Both the position numbers and the translations under genes were made by a program. DNA of 64,000 nucleotides, from contig DYEF01000016.1 in assembly GCA_020725805.1 (NCBI GenBank), positions 1-64,000 on the forward strand, in the 5' to 3' direction. Under the pieces are notes generated by a model. It saw only the letters and a program-made list of their open reading frames with translations. It had not been told where the DNA came from and made no database searches. How positions within the stretch are numbered: position 1 is the stretch's first letter; each line of letters begins with the position of its first letter. This stretch comes from Bdellovibrio sp. (GTDB lineage: Bacteria; Myxococcota; SpSt-1050). Positions 43,571-51,754 of this stretch are shown here, one piece after another.

Positions 43571-44491
43571 TCAGGAATTTATCTCCCTTATAAACATATC
43601 CTCGAGAGTCTTTCTTTTCGGAACAACCGATATAATCTCTCCCCTTGAGGCCCTTATCATATCTATCGTCTTCGAGATATCGGCCTTGTTGATTATAATA
43701 TAACTCGTGTCTTCGATATCCTTTATCAGAAGTCCGAATTTCTTTAATTCATCCTTTACCGACCTGTCCTCTGACCTGAAAACTACCTCTACATCGGTAT
43801 AGTCAATCGAGAGCAGTTCGGAGAGCAATGCCTCCTTCCTGATTTCCCCCTTTATGATTATTGCCACCTTGTCACAAATCATCTCGACATCAGACAGGAT
43901 ATGAGTCGAGAAAAAGACTGTCTTCCCGCTCTTTTTGAGTGCAAGAATAAGGTCTCTTATCTCTCTTCTGCCGATAGGGTCGAGGCCAGACATAGGTTCA
44001 TCGAGAATGAGAAACTTGGGGTCATTAATGAGTGCCTGTGCAAGGCCTATACGCTGAAGCATACCTTTCGAAAACTTCCTGAGCTGCAGCGATTCCTTTC
44101 CGCTCAGTCCGACCATATCGAGAAGCATCGGTATTCTTCTCTTAAGTTCCAAAGAGGGAATCCCGAACAGACTCCCGTAAAATTTCATAAACTCATATGC
44201 GGAGAGATACTCGTAAAAATACGGCTGTTCGGGAGCATATCCTATATACTTCCTTGTTGAAATATCAGTGTAATCCTTTCCCATAATAGAGACAGTTCCT
44301 GAATCAGGGAATATCAGACCCAGAATCGTCTTTATCGTTGTAGTCTTGCCGGCCCCGTTTGGTCCCAGAAATCCGTATATTTCATTCTCCCTGACAGTCA
44401 GAGAGACATCCTTTAAGGCCGTTGTCTTTTTCAGCCAGAACCCTGTCCTGAAGGTCTTCGAAAGATTTCTTATCTCAAGTACAGTTTCCAT
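43571..44491 (-). CDS. ABC transporter ATP-binding protein
   Basis: This is the nucleotide-binding subunit of an ABC-2 exporter. Walker A is GPNGAGKTTTI, the signature LRKFSKGMLQR, Walker B ILDEPMSGLDP, and the H-loop follows in FFSTHIL. The 306-aa length includes a C-terminal extension of about 80 residues with a DrrA/NatA-like beta domain. It is adjacent to its permease and 64 bases downstream of a cyclic-nucleotide-binding protein gene. Confidence 0.93.
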   Translation of the reverse strand: METVLEIRNLSKTFRTGFWLKKTTALKDVSLTVRENEIYGFLGPNGAGKTTTIKTILGLIFPDSGTVSIMGKDYTDISTRKYIGYAPEQPYFYEYLSAYEFMKFYGSLFGIPSLELKRRIPMLLDMVGLSGKESLQLRKFSKGMLQRIGLAQALINDPKFLILDEPMSGLDPIGRREIRDLILALKKSGKTVFFSTHILSDVEMICDKVAIIIKGEIRKEALLSELLSIDYTDVEVVFRSEDRSVKDELKKFGLLIKDIEDTSYIIINKADISKTIDMIRASRGEIISVVPKRKTLEDMFIREINS

Positions 44492-44507
44492 ACTCTATCT
44501 GTTCAAT

Positions 44508-44547
44508 AAATCCCTCTGTGCGTCTGAAGAATGCATAACAGGGATTT
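44508..44547. repeat. Inverted repeat between the cNMP-binding and ABC ATPase genes
   Basis: AAATCCCT (44508-44515) and AGGGATTT (44540-44547) are perfect eight-base arms around a 24-base loop. No U-tract follows on the minus strand, so an mRNA-stabilising or processing hairpin is more likely than a terminator. It may adjust expression of the ABC genes relative to upstream genes. Confidence 0.45.
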
Positions 44548-44555
44548 ACAAAATT

Positions 44556-45002
44556 CTACATTTTTGCTGCTAATTTACTGTTTGTCTCTCTGAGTCTCTT
44601 GCTCATAACCCGTGCAATATTTATGACAACCATCGTAAAACCGTTTCTGTAAATCTTGGCAAATGAATGCAGGTTTTCGGAGGTAAGGACTAGTGCCTTC
44701 ACATCAGTTTTGGCCCTTGCTGTGGCACTTCTCATCTCCTTATCAATCAGAGACATCTCCCCGAAGAAATCACCGGATTTCAATACTGCAATGGGTTTGA
44801 GTTTGCCCTCCGCATCCTTCCTCAGGATTTCTATCTCTCCTTCTATAATCACATAGAGCGAATTACCCGGCTCTGCCTCATAGAAAACGATATCCCCTAC
44901 CTTATATTCCTTAAGCTGCGATATCTCGGCAAGATATTCAAACTCTTCAGGCAACAGATTTTCAAAAAGAACAGATTTTTGCAGAATTTCTAACTTTTCC
45001 AT
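44556..45002 (-). CDS. Single-domain cyclic-nucleotide-binding protein
   Basis: The 148-aa protein is one CNB domain without an HTH. The phosphate-binding cassette reads FGEMSLIDKEMRSATA, with the Arg that contacts the cyclic phosphate, so ligand binding is plausible. It lacks a signal peptide and should be cytoplasmic. It sits between the coiled-coil protein and the ABC transporter in the envelope cluster and may be a cAMP- or cGMP-responsive regulatory subunit acting through protein contacts rather than DNA. Confidence 0.88.
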   Translation of the reverse strand: MEKLEILQKSVLFENLLPEEFEYLAEISQLKEYKVGDIVFYEAEPGNSLYVIIEGEIEILRKDAEGKLKPIAVLKSGDFFGEMSLIDKEMRSATARAKTDVKALVLTSENLHSFAKIYRNGFTMVVINIARVMSKRLRETNSKLAAKM

Positions 45003-45029
45003 CAGTCTCCTCCTGACAAGAAATCAAAT

Positions 45030-46055
45030 CTATGTTTCCTGTGTTATTCCCTTCCTGCCTTTCAGGAAAAAATCATCTATTCTTGAATCCTCTTCTTCGC
45101 TGATTTTCTTTCTGTCTCCAGCGAGAGGTTCAATAAAACTAACTCCCTTTGACCTGTCGACCTGATAAATACAGAGAGCCCTTATCTCTATATTGTAATT
45201 GTCAAGGTCGGTTATCAGAGGTACGCAATATATCATCTGTGCATTCTCTTTCTGCTGCCAGTACAGGAATTCATCCTCTGCAATACACTCGAATTTTTCG
45301 CGTGCAAGTCTCAAAAGCTCCTCAATATACTTCTCATCCTTCTCGCGCTCCGAATTCAGCTGTTCCTGTTCACTCTGTTTTTCCATGGCCTTTCTGGTAA
45401 AATAATTACTCTCTCTCAAAAGCCTTTCGGCATCTCTCTTGAATTTTTTTGATTTTGCCTGTGCCTCTGCGACTTTCAGATTGTATTCGATAGATATACC
45501 CCATATCATTTCAACTTCTTCCCAGAGCTTCTTCTTCTTGGCGGCCTCCCGCTCATAAAGCTCGCTGATTTTGGCAAACTCCTTATTCAACGACTCGAGT
45601 GTCTGTTCCTTGTTTTTGAGAGTGGTTCTGAGATTAATTACCTCCTGCCTGTCGGAGGCCGAAGAAAGCCTTTCACGCAATGTGTTGATCTCGGACCTTA
45701 CCGTCTCCAGTTCGTGGTCGAGCGCCCCTACCTTGAACCAGAGTTCCGAAACCTCCACACGCTTACTTTCGAATCTCGCCACCGCCTCATAGGACTTATT
45801 ATCCATATCGCTTGCCTCGGCTGTCCACTTGGCTGCAAGCGCATCCATCTGAGAACTCTCTTCAATCCTGTCGAGCGCCCTCTTCTGAACCAGATTGGCA
45901 TTGAACCTGTGATTGTTCTCCTCTGCCATTATCTTATCAATCTCAGAGGTGATATTGATTATCTCTTTCTGTTTCTCACTATATTTTCCCCACCACTCCT
46001 TAAAGGCGGGAGATTCCAGAAGATTTTTGATTTCCTTTAGATATTTTGCCTTCAT
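45030..46055 (-). CDS. Long coiled-coil cytoplasmic protein
   Basis: Heptad-rich sequence runs from about residue 20 to 260 (KWTAEASDMDNKS, VRSEINTLRERLSSASDRQEV, LKNKEQTLESLNKEF). It is followed by a small C-terminal globular segment (QKENAQMIYCVPLITDLDNYNIEIR). There is no signal peptide. It lies two bases downstream of the FHA/AgmX-like gene, so it probably belongs to the same machine, on its cytoplasmic side. No family is recognised. Confidence 0.7.
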   Translation of the reverse strand: MKAKYLKEIKNLLESPAFKEWWGKYSEKQKEIINITSEIDKIMAEENNHRFNANLVQKRALDRIEESSQMDALAAKWTAEASDMDNKSYEAVARFESKRVEVSELWFKVGALDHELETVRSEINTLRERLSSASDRQEVINLRTTLKNKEQTLESLNKEFAKISELYEREAAKKKKLWEEVEMIWGISIEYNLKVAEAQAKSKKFKRDAERLLRESNYFTRKAMEKQSEQEQLNSEREKDEKYIEELLRLAREKFECIAEDEFLYWQQKENAQMIYCVPLITDLDNYNIEIRALCIYQVDRSKGVSFIEPLAGDRKKISEEEDSRIDDFFLKGRKGITQET

Positions 46056-46057
46056 AA

Positions 46058-47416
46058 TTAAGTTTTCACAAAGACGAACGGCACAGAGACCGTAACAGAA
46101 CCTTCATCAGGTTTCGGGAATATCCATCTCCTGATTCTGGAGAGTATACAGTCAGAGACCTCGGGATTACCCATAGTATCTGATTCTATACGTACGTCAG
46201 AGACCTTACCATCTTCACCGATGGTAAACCTGACAACGATCTTACCTGCAAGATTCGGGTTCTTTCTGAGTTCTCTTTCATAGCAGTCCTGTAATGCCTT
46301 CTGTTTGCTCTTGATTATAGCATTGATCTTTGCCTGATCCATCTTTCCGTCAACTTCGGGATTTATACCTGTAATCTTACCTGATATCGATGCGGTTTTA
46401 ATCTTTTCTCCCGTTCCGCCGCCGACCTGCCCGACCTCTGCCTTATTTGCGAGGTCACCGATTGAGGCTGTACCGCCTGAACCACCTGCCCCGAGCCTCG
46501 TTCCCTGACCTTCCTCAGTGGCAATACCGACACTCCCTATCTGATTGAGCGAATCCTCGAGTTTACCGCCCTTACCACCGCCTTTCAGCACATCGGCAAG
46601 AGCAGAATCACCCTCTCCGTCACTGAGCGAACCGATTACCTTGAGAATACCGGTCCCCATAACCTTATTCTTAACCTCTTCTGCAGTCTGTCTTCCCATT
46701 CCCTTTGCCTGTCCCGCCTGTTTTGAGTCCCCTGAACCGCTCTTCTGTGCAGTCTTCTTCGTCTCCGCCTTCTTATCTGCCTTGCCTGCACCGTCATCAG
46801 TCTTTTCTGTCTTCTTCTTGATTTCCTTTTCAGGCATAATCATCTTTACAAATCTGTCAGGGATATCATTGATGGTGGGCTCCTTGGGCGGTTCCGCAAA
46901 ATACCTGACACCAAAGACAAAACCGAAATGGAGTATGAAAGATGCCATAAAGATGGCCATAAAGGGTTTATCCATCTTTTTGAGCCAGTACCCCTTTGCT
47001 ATCTCGGGAATCTGGGGTTTGGGCGGCTCCGGCGGAGGCGGTATGAACTGGAAGAGGACTATTACATCTTCTATATCAATTCTGCCCTTTGAATCGATAT
47101 CCAGAGGATAATAGTAATTGTTACCTTTCTTCTGGCAGGTATTCTGTGCCTTTATCGACTGGAGATTGAACTCCGCATTCTTTACAATGACCTGCCCGGT
47201 CTGTCTGTCGCTGAAAACAAGGCTGTACTGTCTGTTCTTTGCGGTAAAGATAACAAGCTCTTTGGGTAGTTTCTGCGATTCTGTAATACAAAATGTACAT
47301 TTCTTGTCCGTACCAATGGTAATATCAACCGGATTCTGAATTATCTTTTCGCTGATAATCTTACCATTGAGTATTATTCCGATTCGCAGAACCTTTATAT
47401 TCTGGGTGTTAGCCAT
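46058..47416 (-). CDS. FHA-like/TonB-like transducer with AgmX/PglI C-terminal domain
   Basis: Residues of about 1-125 resemble an FHA-type beta-sandwich (GIILNGKIISEKIIQNPVDI, FVIGTDKK-like TIGTDKKC). A Pro-rich stretch and one transmembrane helix at about 165-190 follow. Then comes a long Gly/Lys-rich periplasmic linker and a C-terminal TonB-like domain of the AgmX/PglI type (KQKALQDCYERELRKNPNLAG, VRFTIGEDGKVSDV). The paired Cys of this domain are present. This is the layout of Myxococcus GltG/GltJ-like proteins, which link TolQR motors to the outer envelope. It is directly downstream of two TolR genes. Confidence 0.82.
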   Translation of the reverse strand: MANTQNIKVLRIGIILNGKIISEKIIQNPVDITIGTDKKCTFCITESQKLPKELVIFTAKNRQYSLVFSDRQTGQVIVKNAEFNLQSIKAQNTCQKKGNNYYYPLDIDSKGRIDIEDVIVLFQFIPPPPEPPKPQIPEIAKGYWLKKMDKPFMAIFMASFILHFGFVFGVRYFAEPPKEPTINDIPDRFVKMIMPEKEIKKKTEKTDDGAGKADKKAETKKTAQKSGSGDSKQAGQAKGMGRQTAEEVKNKVMGTGILKVIGSLSDGEGDSALADVLKGGGKGGKLEDSLNQIGSVGIATEEGQGTRLGAGGSGGTASIGDLANKAEVGQVGGGTGEKIKTASISGKITGINPEVDGKMDQAKINAIIKSKQKALQDCYERELRKNPNLAGKIVVRFTIGEDGKVSDVRIESDTMGNPEVSDCILSRIRRWIFPKPDEGSVTVSVPFVFVKT

Positions 47417-47427
47417 ATTCTGCCCTC

Positions 47428-48003
47428 TTACTCAGGATTTTTTAATACAACAAACTTAAAATTTCCGAACTGCGCCTGACCTGCAGTATATAAAACCTCC
47501 GAGACAACTCTGAACGGGATATCCTTGTCTCCCATTATCAGAACAAGTCCCTTAAACTGCTGTGCCGAGTTATAGGCTGCTATTTCCTCCTGCTTCTGCC
47601 TCTCTGAATCCAGTGCACTGTAAAGGGTCTGAATCATATACTGTTCTTCGCTCTTACCTTCCTTACAGGACGGGTCAACCTTACCGTTATTAATCTTGCA
47701 GACCTCTTTGTCATTTACAAGAATAGAATTCTTGGAAATGGCCAGTGGAACCGCTGCCTCCGGCTTGAGTCTCGTGGTTGAAAACGGCATTGAAAGGTCA
47801 CCCTGCGGTGTTATGTTCGTAGGGTCGGAAGAATAACTTTTCAGGAGATAAACGAGAATGATGGTCATCATATCCATCATTGCTGTGATGTTAAGGGGAT
47901 ATTCGTGTTCTTCTATTCTGCTCTTCTTCTGCTTTCTTGGAGGCGGACCTGACAGCTCTTCTGTATCGTTTTTAGGTATGTTTTTTTCGTTTACAGAATC
48001 CAT
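47428..48003 (-). CDS. TolR/ExbD-like protein, second copy
   Basis: This inner-membrane protein has one transmembrane helix containing the channel Asp (NITAMMDMMTIILVYLL) after an N-terminal Lys/Pro-rich cytoplasmic tail. A periplasmic domain of about 120 residues follows (LVLIMGDKDIPFRVVSEVLY is typical of TolR). Two cysteines (EVCKINNGKVDPSC) may bond. With TolQ and the other TolR it would form the proton-driven stator-like channel. Confidence 0.88.
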   Translation of the reverse strand: MDSVNEKNIPKNDTEELSGPPPRKQKKSRIEEHEYPLNITAMMDMMTIILVYLLKSYSSDPTNITPQGDLSMPFSTTRLKPEAAVPLAISKNSILVNDKEVCKINNGKVDPSCKEGKSEEQYMIQTLYSALDSERQKQEEIAAYNSAQQFKGLVLIMGDKDIPFRVVSEVLYTAGQAQFGNFKFVVLKNPE

Positions 48004-48020
48004 AATTTAACTCCTGTTAT

Positions 48021-48608
48021 TTAAAGCCCTGCTGCGAAGACCACATCATAAAACATCTGCATAGGGTTATTGCTCTCGTCTCTCTCGAACGGGTTCTCCC
48101 TTGCTGCATCCATAACATTGACGAGAACCTCATATCTGATATTCTCCTCGGCCGAGAGATTTATCTTTGTCTCATCCGGGAATAATTTCTTAATCTCTGC
48201 AAGCTTTTTGATAAGTCCTACATAATCATAGCAGGGGGCTGATTCCTTCCTCTTCATCGCAAGGCATTTATTGGGGTCGTTTACCTTAGGTATCGTTGGC
48301 CCCTTTGCCTTTGCCTCTTCACTCGAATCCACACCCGGAAGAACCCCGCCTGTTGCAGCTATCGTAAATCCCTTGTCGGTGATAAAGACGGACAGATTCA
48401 GCGGAGGTTTCTCCTGTTTTCCTCCAGAACCTGCTGCGCCGCTTCCGTACTTCGGTGCAGATACGTTTATGACACCCATCTGGGTCACAGTGGTAGTCAG
48501 AAGAAGGAACATAATAACATTGGTAACAATGTCCAGATAAGGAACCAGGTTAAGTTCCTTCGGGTCATTATTTTCAATGTTACTCTTTTTAGAAGGTTTT
48601 TTAGCCAT
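48021..48608 (-). CDS. TolR/ExbD-like protein, first copy
   Basis: The single transmembrane helix LNLVPYLDIVTNVIMFLLL contains the proton-pathway Asp. The periplasmic domain has a Gly-rich insertion (YGSGAAGSGGKQ) and the conserved end YEVLVNVMDAARE. It lies 17 bases upstream of the second TolR and 19 after TolQ. Two different TolR proteins with one TolQ match the AglRQS-type arrangement in Myxococcus relatives. Confidence 0.9.
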   Translation of the reverse strand: MAKKPSKKSNIENNDPKELNLVPYLDIVTNVIMFLLLTTTVTQMGVINVSAPKYGSGAAGSGGKQEKPPLNLSVFITDKGFTIAATGGVLPGVDSSEEAKAKGPTIPKVNDPNKCLAMKRKESAPCYDYVGLIKKLAEIKKLFPDETKINLSAEENIRYEVLVNVMDAARENPFERDESNNPMQMFYDVVFAAGL

Positions 48609-48627
48609 TTAAGACTCCCTTCAGAAA

Positions 48628-49296
48628 CTACTGCTGTGAAGATGTTCTGTCCAGAGGATTGATATCTCCCTTGTTTCTGAGATAGAGCATATTAATGAGT
48701 TTTACGGAATACTGGTCAAGTTCGTCAATAATCTTCCTTGTGGTATTGGAGAGGAAGAGGTGAGCAATAATGCAGGTAACAGCGATCGAAAGTCCGAATG
48801 CTGTATTATTCATTGCCTCTGAAATACCTTTTGAAAGAATCATCGCCTTCTGGTCTGCCGATGCCAGAGCAACTGCACCGAATGCGCGGATAAGACCCAT
48901 AACGGTACCGAGCAGTCCGATCAGAGTTGCGATGTTTGCAATGTGCTGAAGATTATCTGTCCTCTTTTTGAGACCCGGAAGGACGTCCAGAATTGCCTCC
49001 TCAACCGCCGACTGAATCTCGATCTCGTTTTTGTTGGCTCTTGTAAGACCGGCCCTGATGACTCTCGGAAGCGCTGCAGTAGGAGCCGCATTGCAGAGTT
49101 TGATTGCCCTGTCAATCTGGTTCTGCATAACCAGCTTCTGAACCTGCTCCATAAAGGCCTCTCCATTAATGTTGTACTTGAAGACGAGGAATATTATTCG
49201 CTCGACAATAATAGAGATAGTCGCAACCGATGTGACCAGGTTGACATACATAAAAAATCCACCTTCTTCGAAAAACGCCTTGACTGAACTAAACAT
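48628..49296 (-). CDS. MotA/TolQ/ExbB-like proton channel protein
   Basis: The 222-aa protein has three transmembrane helices: one near the N-terminus (MYVNLVTSVATISIIVERIIFLV) and two enclosing the conserved segment IANIATLIGLLGTVMGLIRAF. The TM3 segment GISEAMNNTAFGLSIAV is also typical of TolQ/AglR. It converts proton motive force into movement together with the TolR proteins. AGGAGG precedes the ATG. Confidence 0.93.
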   Translation of the reverse strand: MFSSVKAFFEEGGFFMYVNLVTSVATISIIVERIIFLVFKYNINGEAFMEQVQKLVMQNQIDRAIKLCNAAPTAALPRVIRAGLTRANKNEIEIQSAVEEAILDVLPGLKKRTDNLQHIANIATLIGLLGTVMGLIRAFGAVALASADQKAMILSKGISEAMNNTAFGLSIAVTCIIAHLFLSNTTRKIIDELDQYSVKLINMLYLRNKGDINPLDRTSSQQ

Positions 49297-49326
49297 ACCT
49301 AAATATCCTCCTTAAAAAAACTTGGA

Positions 49327-49602
49327 TTACTCTTTATCGACCACATTTGTTATGTTTTCAACAAATGACTCTGTAACAATCATATCGTCCATAGTAAACT
49401 TTGACCTTGGCAGAAAGAAGACTGCCTGCGGTTTCTTGACCTCACCTTTGATCTCCACGTCCTTTATTCTCACCACCTTTTCAACCTTGCTTCCGGACGA
49501 CTTCTTCTCCTTACCCTTTGCCTTTCCGTCTTCGGGAGCCCACGCAATAAATAATACCGATAAGATAAATATTGCGATTGTCAGAATAATCTTTCTATTC
49601 AT
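49327..49602 (-). CDS. 91-aa exported protein of the Tol-like cluster
   Basis: I take the ATG at 49602 (MNRKIILTIAIFILSVLFIAWA), which begins a signal peptide. The track start at 49692 lies inside the upstream gene. The mature part is Lys-rich and then contains VEIKGEVKKPQAVFFLPRSKF. This has the feel of small periplasmic proteins encoded beside AgmX-type genes, though I cannot name a family. It overlaps the end of the TPR lipoprotein gene by eight bases and is 30 bases before tolQ, so it is likely a component of the machine. Confidence 0.65.
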   Translation of the reverse strand: MNRKIILTIAIFILSVLFIAWAPEDGKAKGKEKKSSGSKVEKVVRIKDVEIKGEVKKPQAVFFLPRSKFTMDDMIVTESFVENITNVVDKE

Positions 49603-51748
49603 CATCAATCTTCTCTCCCGATTTGGCAGGTGATAATTTACCAGATTCATTGGCCTTTGGCAAGTTTTTATTTGATGAATCATCCTCCTCATCCTCTATC
49701 TTACCGCCAGATGGTTTTGCCTTTTTCTCTGCCTCTTTCTTCTTCTGTTCCTCGGCCTTCTTCTTCTCCTCTTCGGCCTTTTTTGCGGCCTCCTCTGCCT
49801 TACGTTTCTGCTCCTCTTGTTCCTTCTTCTTCTGTTCCTCGATTCTCTTTGCCGCCTCTAACTCCTCTTTTTTCTTCTGTTCTTCCGCCCTCTTCTTCTC
49901 CTCTTCGGCCTTTTTTGCGGCCTCCTCTGCCTTACGTTTCTGCTCCTCTTGTTCCTTCTTCTTCTGTTCCTCGACCCTCTTCTTCTCCTCCTCAGCCCTG
50001 GTCTTAAGTATATCTTCAATCTCTTTCAGTCTCTCCTTTGCCTTTTCACTGTCAGGTATATAACTCAGAGCCTCTGTATAAAGGGCCTGTGCGGTCTCAT
50101 AATCCTTCTTTCTGAAAGCAGCATCAGCCTTCGGAATAACCGCATTGTACTTCTTTTCGTTTGCGGCTCTCAGTTTGGCATCTTCCTTCGCCTTCCTCTT
50201 TGCCTCCTCTTCAGCCTTCTTCTTTGCCAGAGCCTCCGCCTGAATATTCTCATCTATGGCCTTGAGTCTCTCACGCGCGAGATTGTCATCCGGAAGCAGT
50301 TTAATGCAGTCCGTAAAGAGCTTTTTGGCCTCTTCCCACTTCTTCTCAGCAAAGGCCTTTTCGGCAGCGGGTAATATCTCCTTATACTTTGCCTCTGCCT
50401 CTGCCTTCTTCTTTGCCTCCTCTTCCTGTTTGAGTTTCCTCTTCTTCTCTCTCTCAATATCGTCCTTCTTGTTCTTCAGCTTCTTCTCCGCCTCGGCAAT
50501 ATACTTTGCAACCCTCTTCCCGGCTTCCGAATTCTCATCAATACGGGATGAATAATCCCTGAGATACTTTATGGCGTCGGAATATCTCTGTATTGTATCT
50601 CTCCCTTCAAACTCCCTGTCCATATCCAGATACAGAATACCGAGGTTGAAGAGGACTTCGTACATATCGGGCTTTTCCTTGAGAAGCCCCATATATATCT
50701 TTTCGGCCTCCTCGTACTGCTTTTCGCCCCTTAAGGCATTTGCCAGATTGAGTTTTGCCTCGTAATATCTGGAATTATACCTCAGCGCTATCCTGAATTC
50801 GGTAATGGCCGCGCTGTAATCTTCTGCCTGTGAATACAGTACACCAAGGTTGTTGTGAACCTCCGGGAGGTCATACCTTATGGAGACAGCCTTCTTCAGC
50901 ATCTCGATTGCGGAAGGCAGGTTGTTGTTCTGTTTGTAGATAAAGGAATATTCTATATAAATCTTTTCGTTGTCGGGAGAAATCTCCTTTGCATTGTCAA
51001 GAATGTTCTGTGCAAGTTCATATTTCTTGTCCTTGATATAGGTACGGGCCAGCAGCACCATAGTCTCCGAGTTCTTTTCATCCACCTTAAGGGTCTTCAT
51101 TGCGTTCTTGCGGGCCTCTTCGTTCCGGTTTGTCCTGAGATAAAGCATTGTAAGGGCATTCTTGAGTTTGCTCGACCTCTTGAATTTGTTTATCTGCTGT
51201 GTGATAAACTTCTCGGCGTCCTGAGGCCTGTTCATCTTGAGATAGAGCATCATCAGATTTTCAGATGCAATAAAATAATCTTCCTTTAGTTTCAAGGCCT
51301 CGAGATAGTACTTTTCGGCGGACGCATAATCGCCTTTCCACTCGGAAATCAGAGCCATATTGTAATATGCTTTGTATAATCTGGGGTCAGTCTTGACCGC
51401 CCCTTCAAACATCTTGATTGCATCATCGGGCTTTACATACGCTACCTTGACGGCCTCATTGAATATTCCCACAGCCGTGGGATTGTATTCGGTCTTCTCC
51501 TCCTCGTCTTCCACCTTCTTTCCCACTGACTCAAGGTCTGGTCCCGTTGCCTCGTCCTCATCTATCTTCTGTGCCGGTGTCTCCTGCTTTTCCTCTTTCT
51601 TCTCTTCCTGCGGCTTTATCTCCTCCTTTACCGCCTCCTGAACAGGCTGAACGGCTACTTCCTCCTTCTTCTTACCCGTTGCGCAGGAGAATAAGGCAAC
51701 CATAACTGCCAGAATAATAAAATATTTGAAAAACGTCTTCCTGCTCAT
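49595..51748 (-). CDS. TPR lipoprotein with long Lys/Glu coiled-coil tail
   Basis: The signal peptide ends in lipobox ALFSC. An acidic region containing KIDEDEATGPD precedes about nine TPR units (residues about 85-400, e.g. LYKAYYNMALISEWKGDYASAEKYY). A Lys/Glu/Ala coiled coil fills the rest of the protein, interrupted by further TPR-like units, with a perfect 84-base internal DNA repeat. It ends KSGEKIDDE. It is probably anchored in a membrane and scaffolds the Tol-like machine. It starts six bases after the 1226-aa TPR gene. Confidence 0.85.
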   Translation of the reverse strand: MSRKTFFKYFIILAVMVALFSCATGKKKEEVAVQPVQEAVKEEIKPQEEKKEEKQETPAQKIDEDEATGPDLESVGKKVEDEEEKTEYNPTAVGIFNEAVKVAYVKPDDAIKMFEGAVKTDPRLYKAYYNMALISEWKGDYASAEKYYLEALKLKEDYFIASENLMMLYLKMNRPQDAEKFITQQINKFKRSSKLKNALTMLYLRTNRNEEARKNAMKTLKVDEKNSETMVLLARTYIKDKKYELAQNILDNAKEISPDNEKIYIEYSFIYKQNNNLPSAIEMLKKAVSIRYDLPEVHNNLGVLYSQAEDYSAAITEFRIALRYNSRYYEAKLNLANALRGEKQYEEAEKIYMGLLKEKPDMYEVLFNLGILYLDMDREFEGRDTIQRYSDAIKYLRDYSSRIDENSEAGKRVAKYIAEAEKKLKNKKDDIEREKKRKLKQEEEAKKKAEAEAKYKEILPAAEKAFAEKKWEEAKKLFTDCIKLLPDDNLARERLKAIDENIQAEALAKKKAEEEAKRKAKEDAKLRAANEKKYNAVIPKADAAFRKKDYETAQALYTEALSYIPDSEKAKERLKEIEDILKTRAEEEKKRVEEQKKKEQEEQKRKAEEAAKKAEEEKKRAEEQKKKEELEAAKRIEEQKKKEQEEQKRKAEEAAKKAEEEKKKAEEQKKKEAEKKAKPSGGKIEDEEDDSSNKNLPKANESGKLSPAKSGEKIDDE
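49759..49974. repeat. Exact 84-bp direct repeat within the TPR lipoprotein gene
   Basis: Positions 49759-49842 and 49891-49974 are identical over 84 bases, 132 bases (44 codons) apart. They encode the EEQKKKEQEEQKRKAEEAA-type coiled-coil segment. The exact identity, including synonymous sites, indicates a recent in-frame duplication or conversion and predicts length variation between strains. Confidence 0.85.
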
Positions 51749-51754
51749 AAAATC

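Noticed and set aside
49623-50374. Ser/Phe/Leu-rich plus-strand ORFs
   Set aside because: They are antisense shadows of the Lys/Glu coiled coil in the TPR lipoprotein, produced by its repetitive codons.
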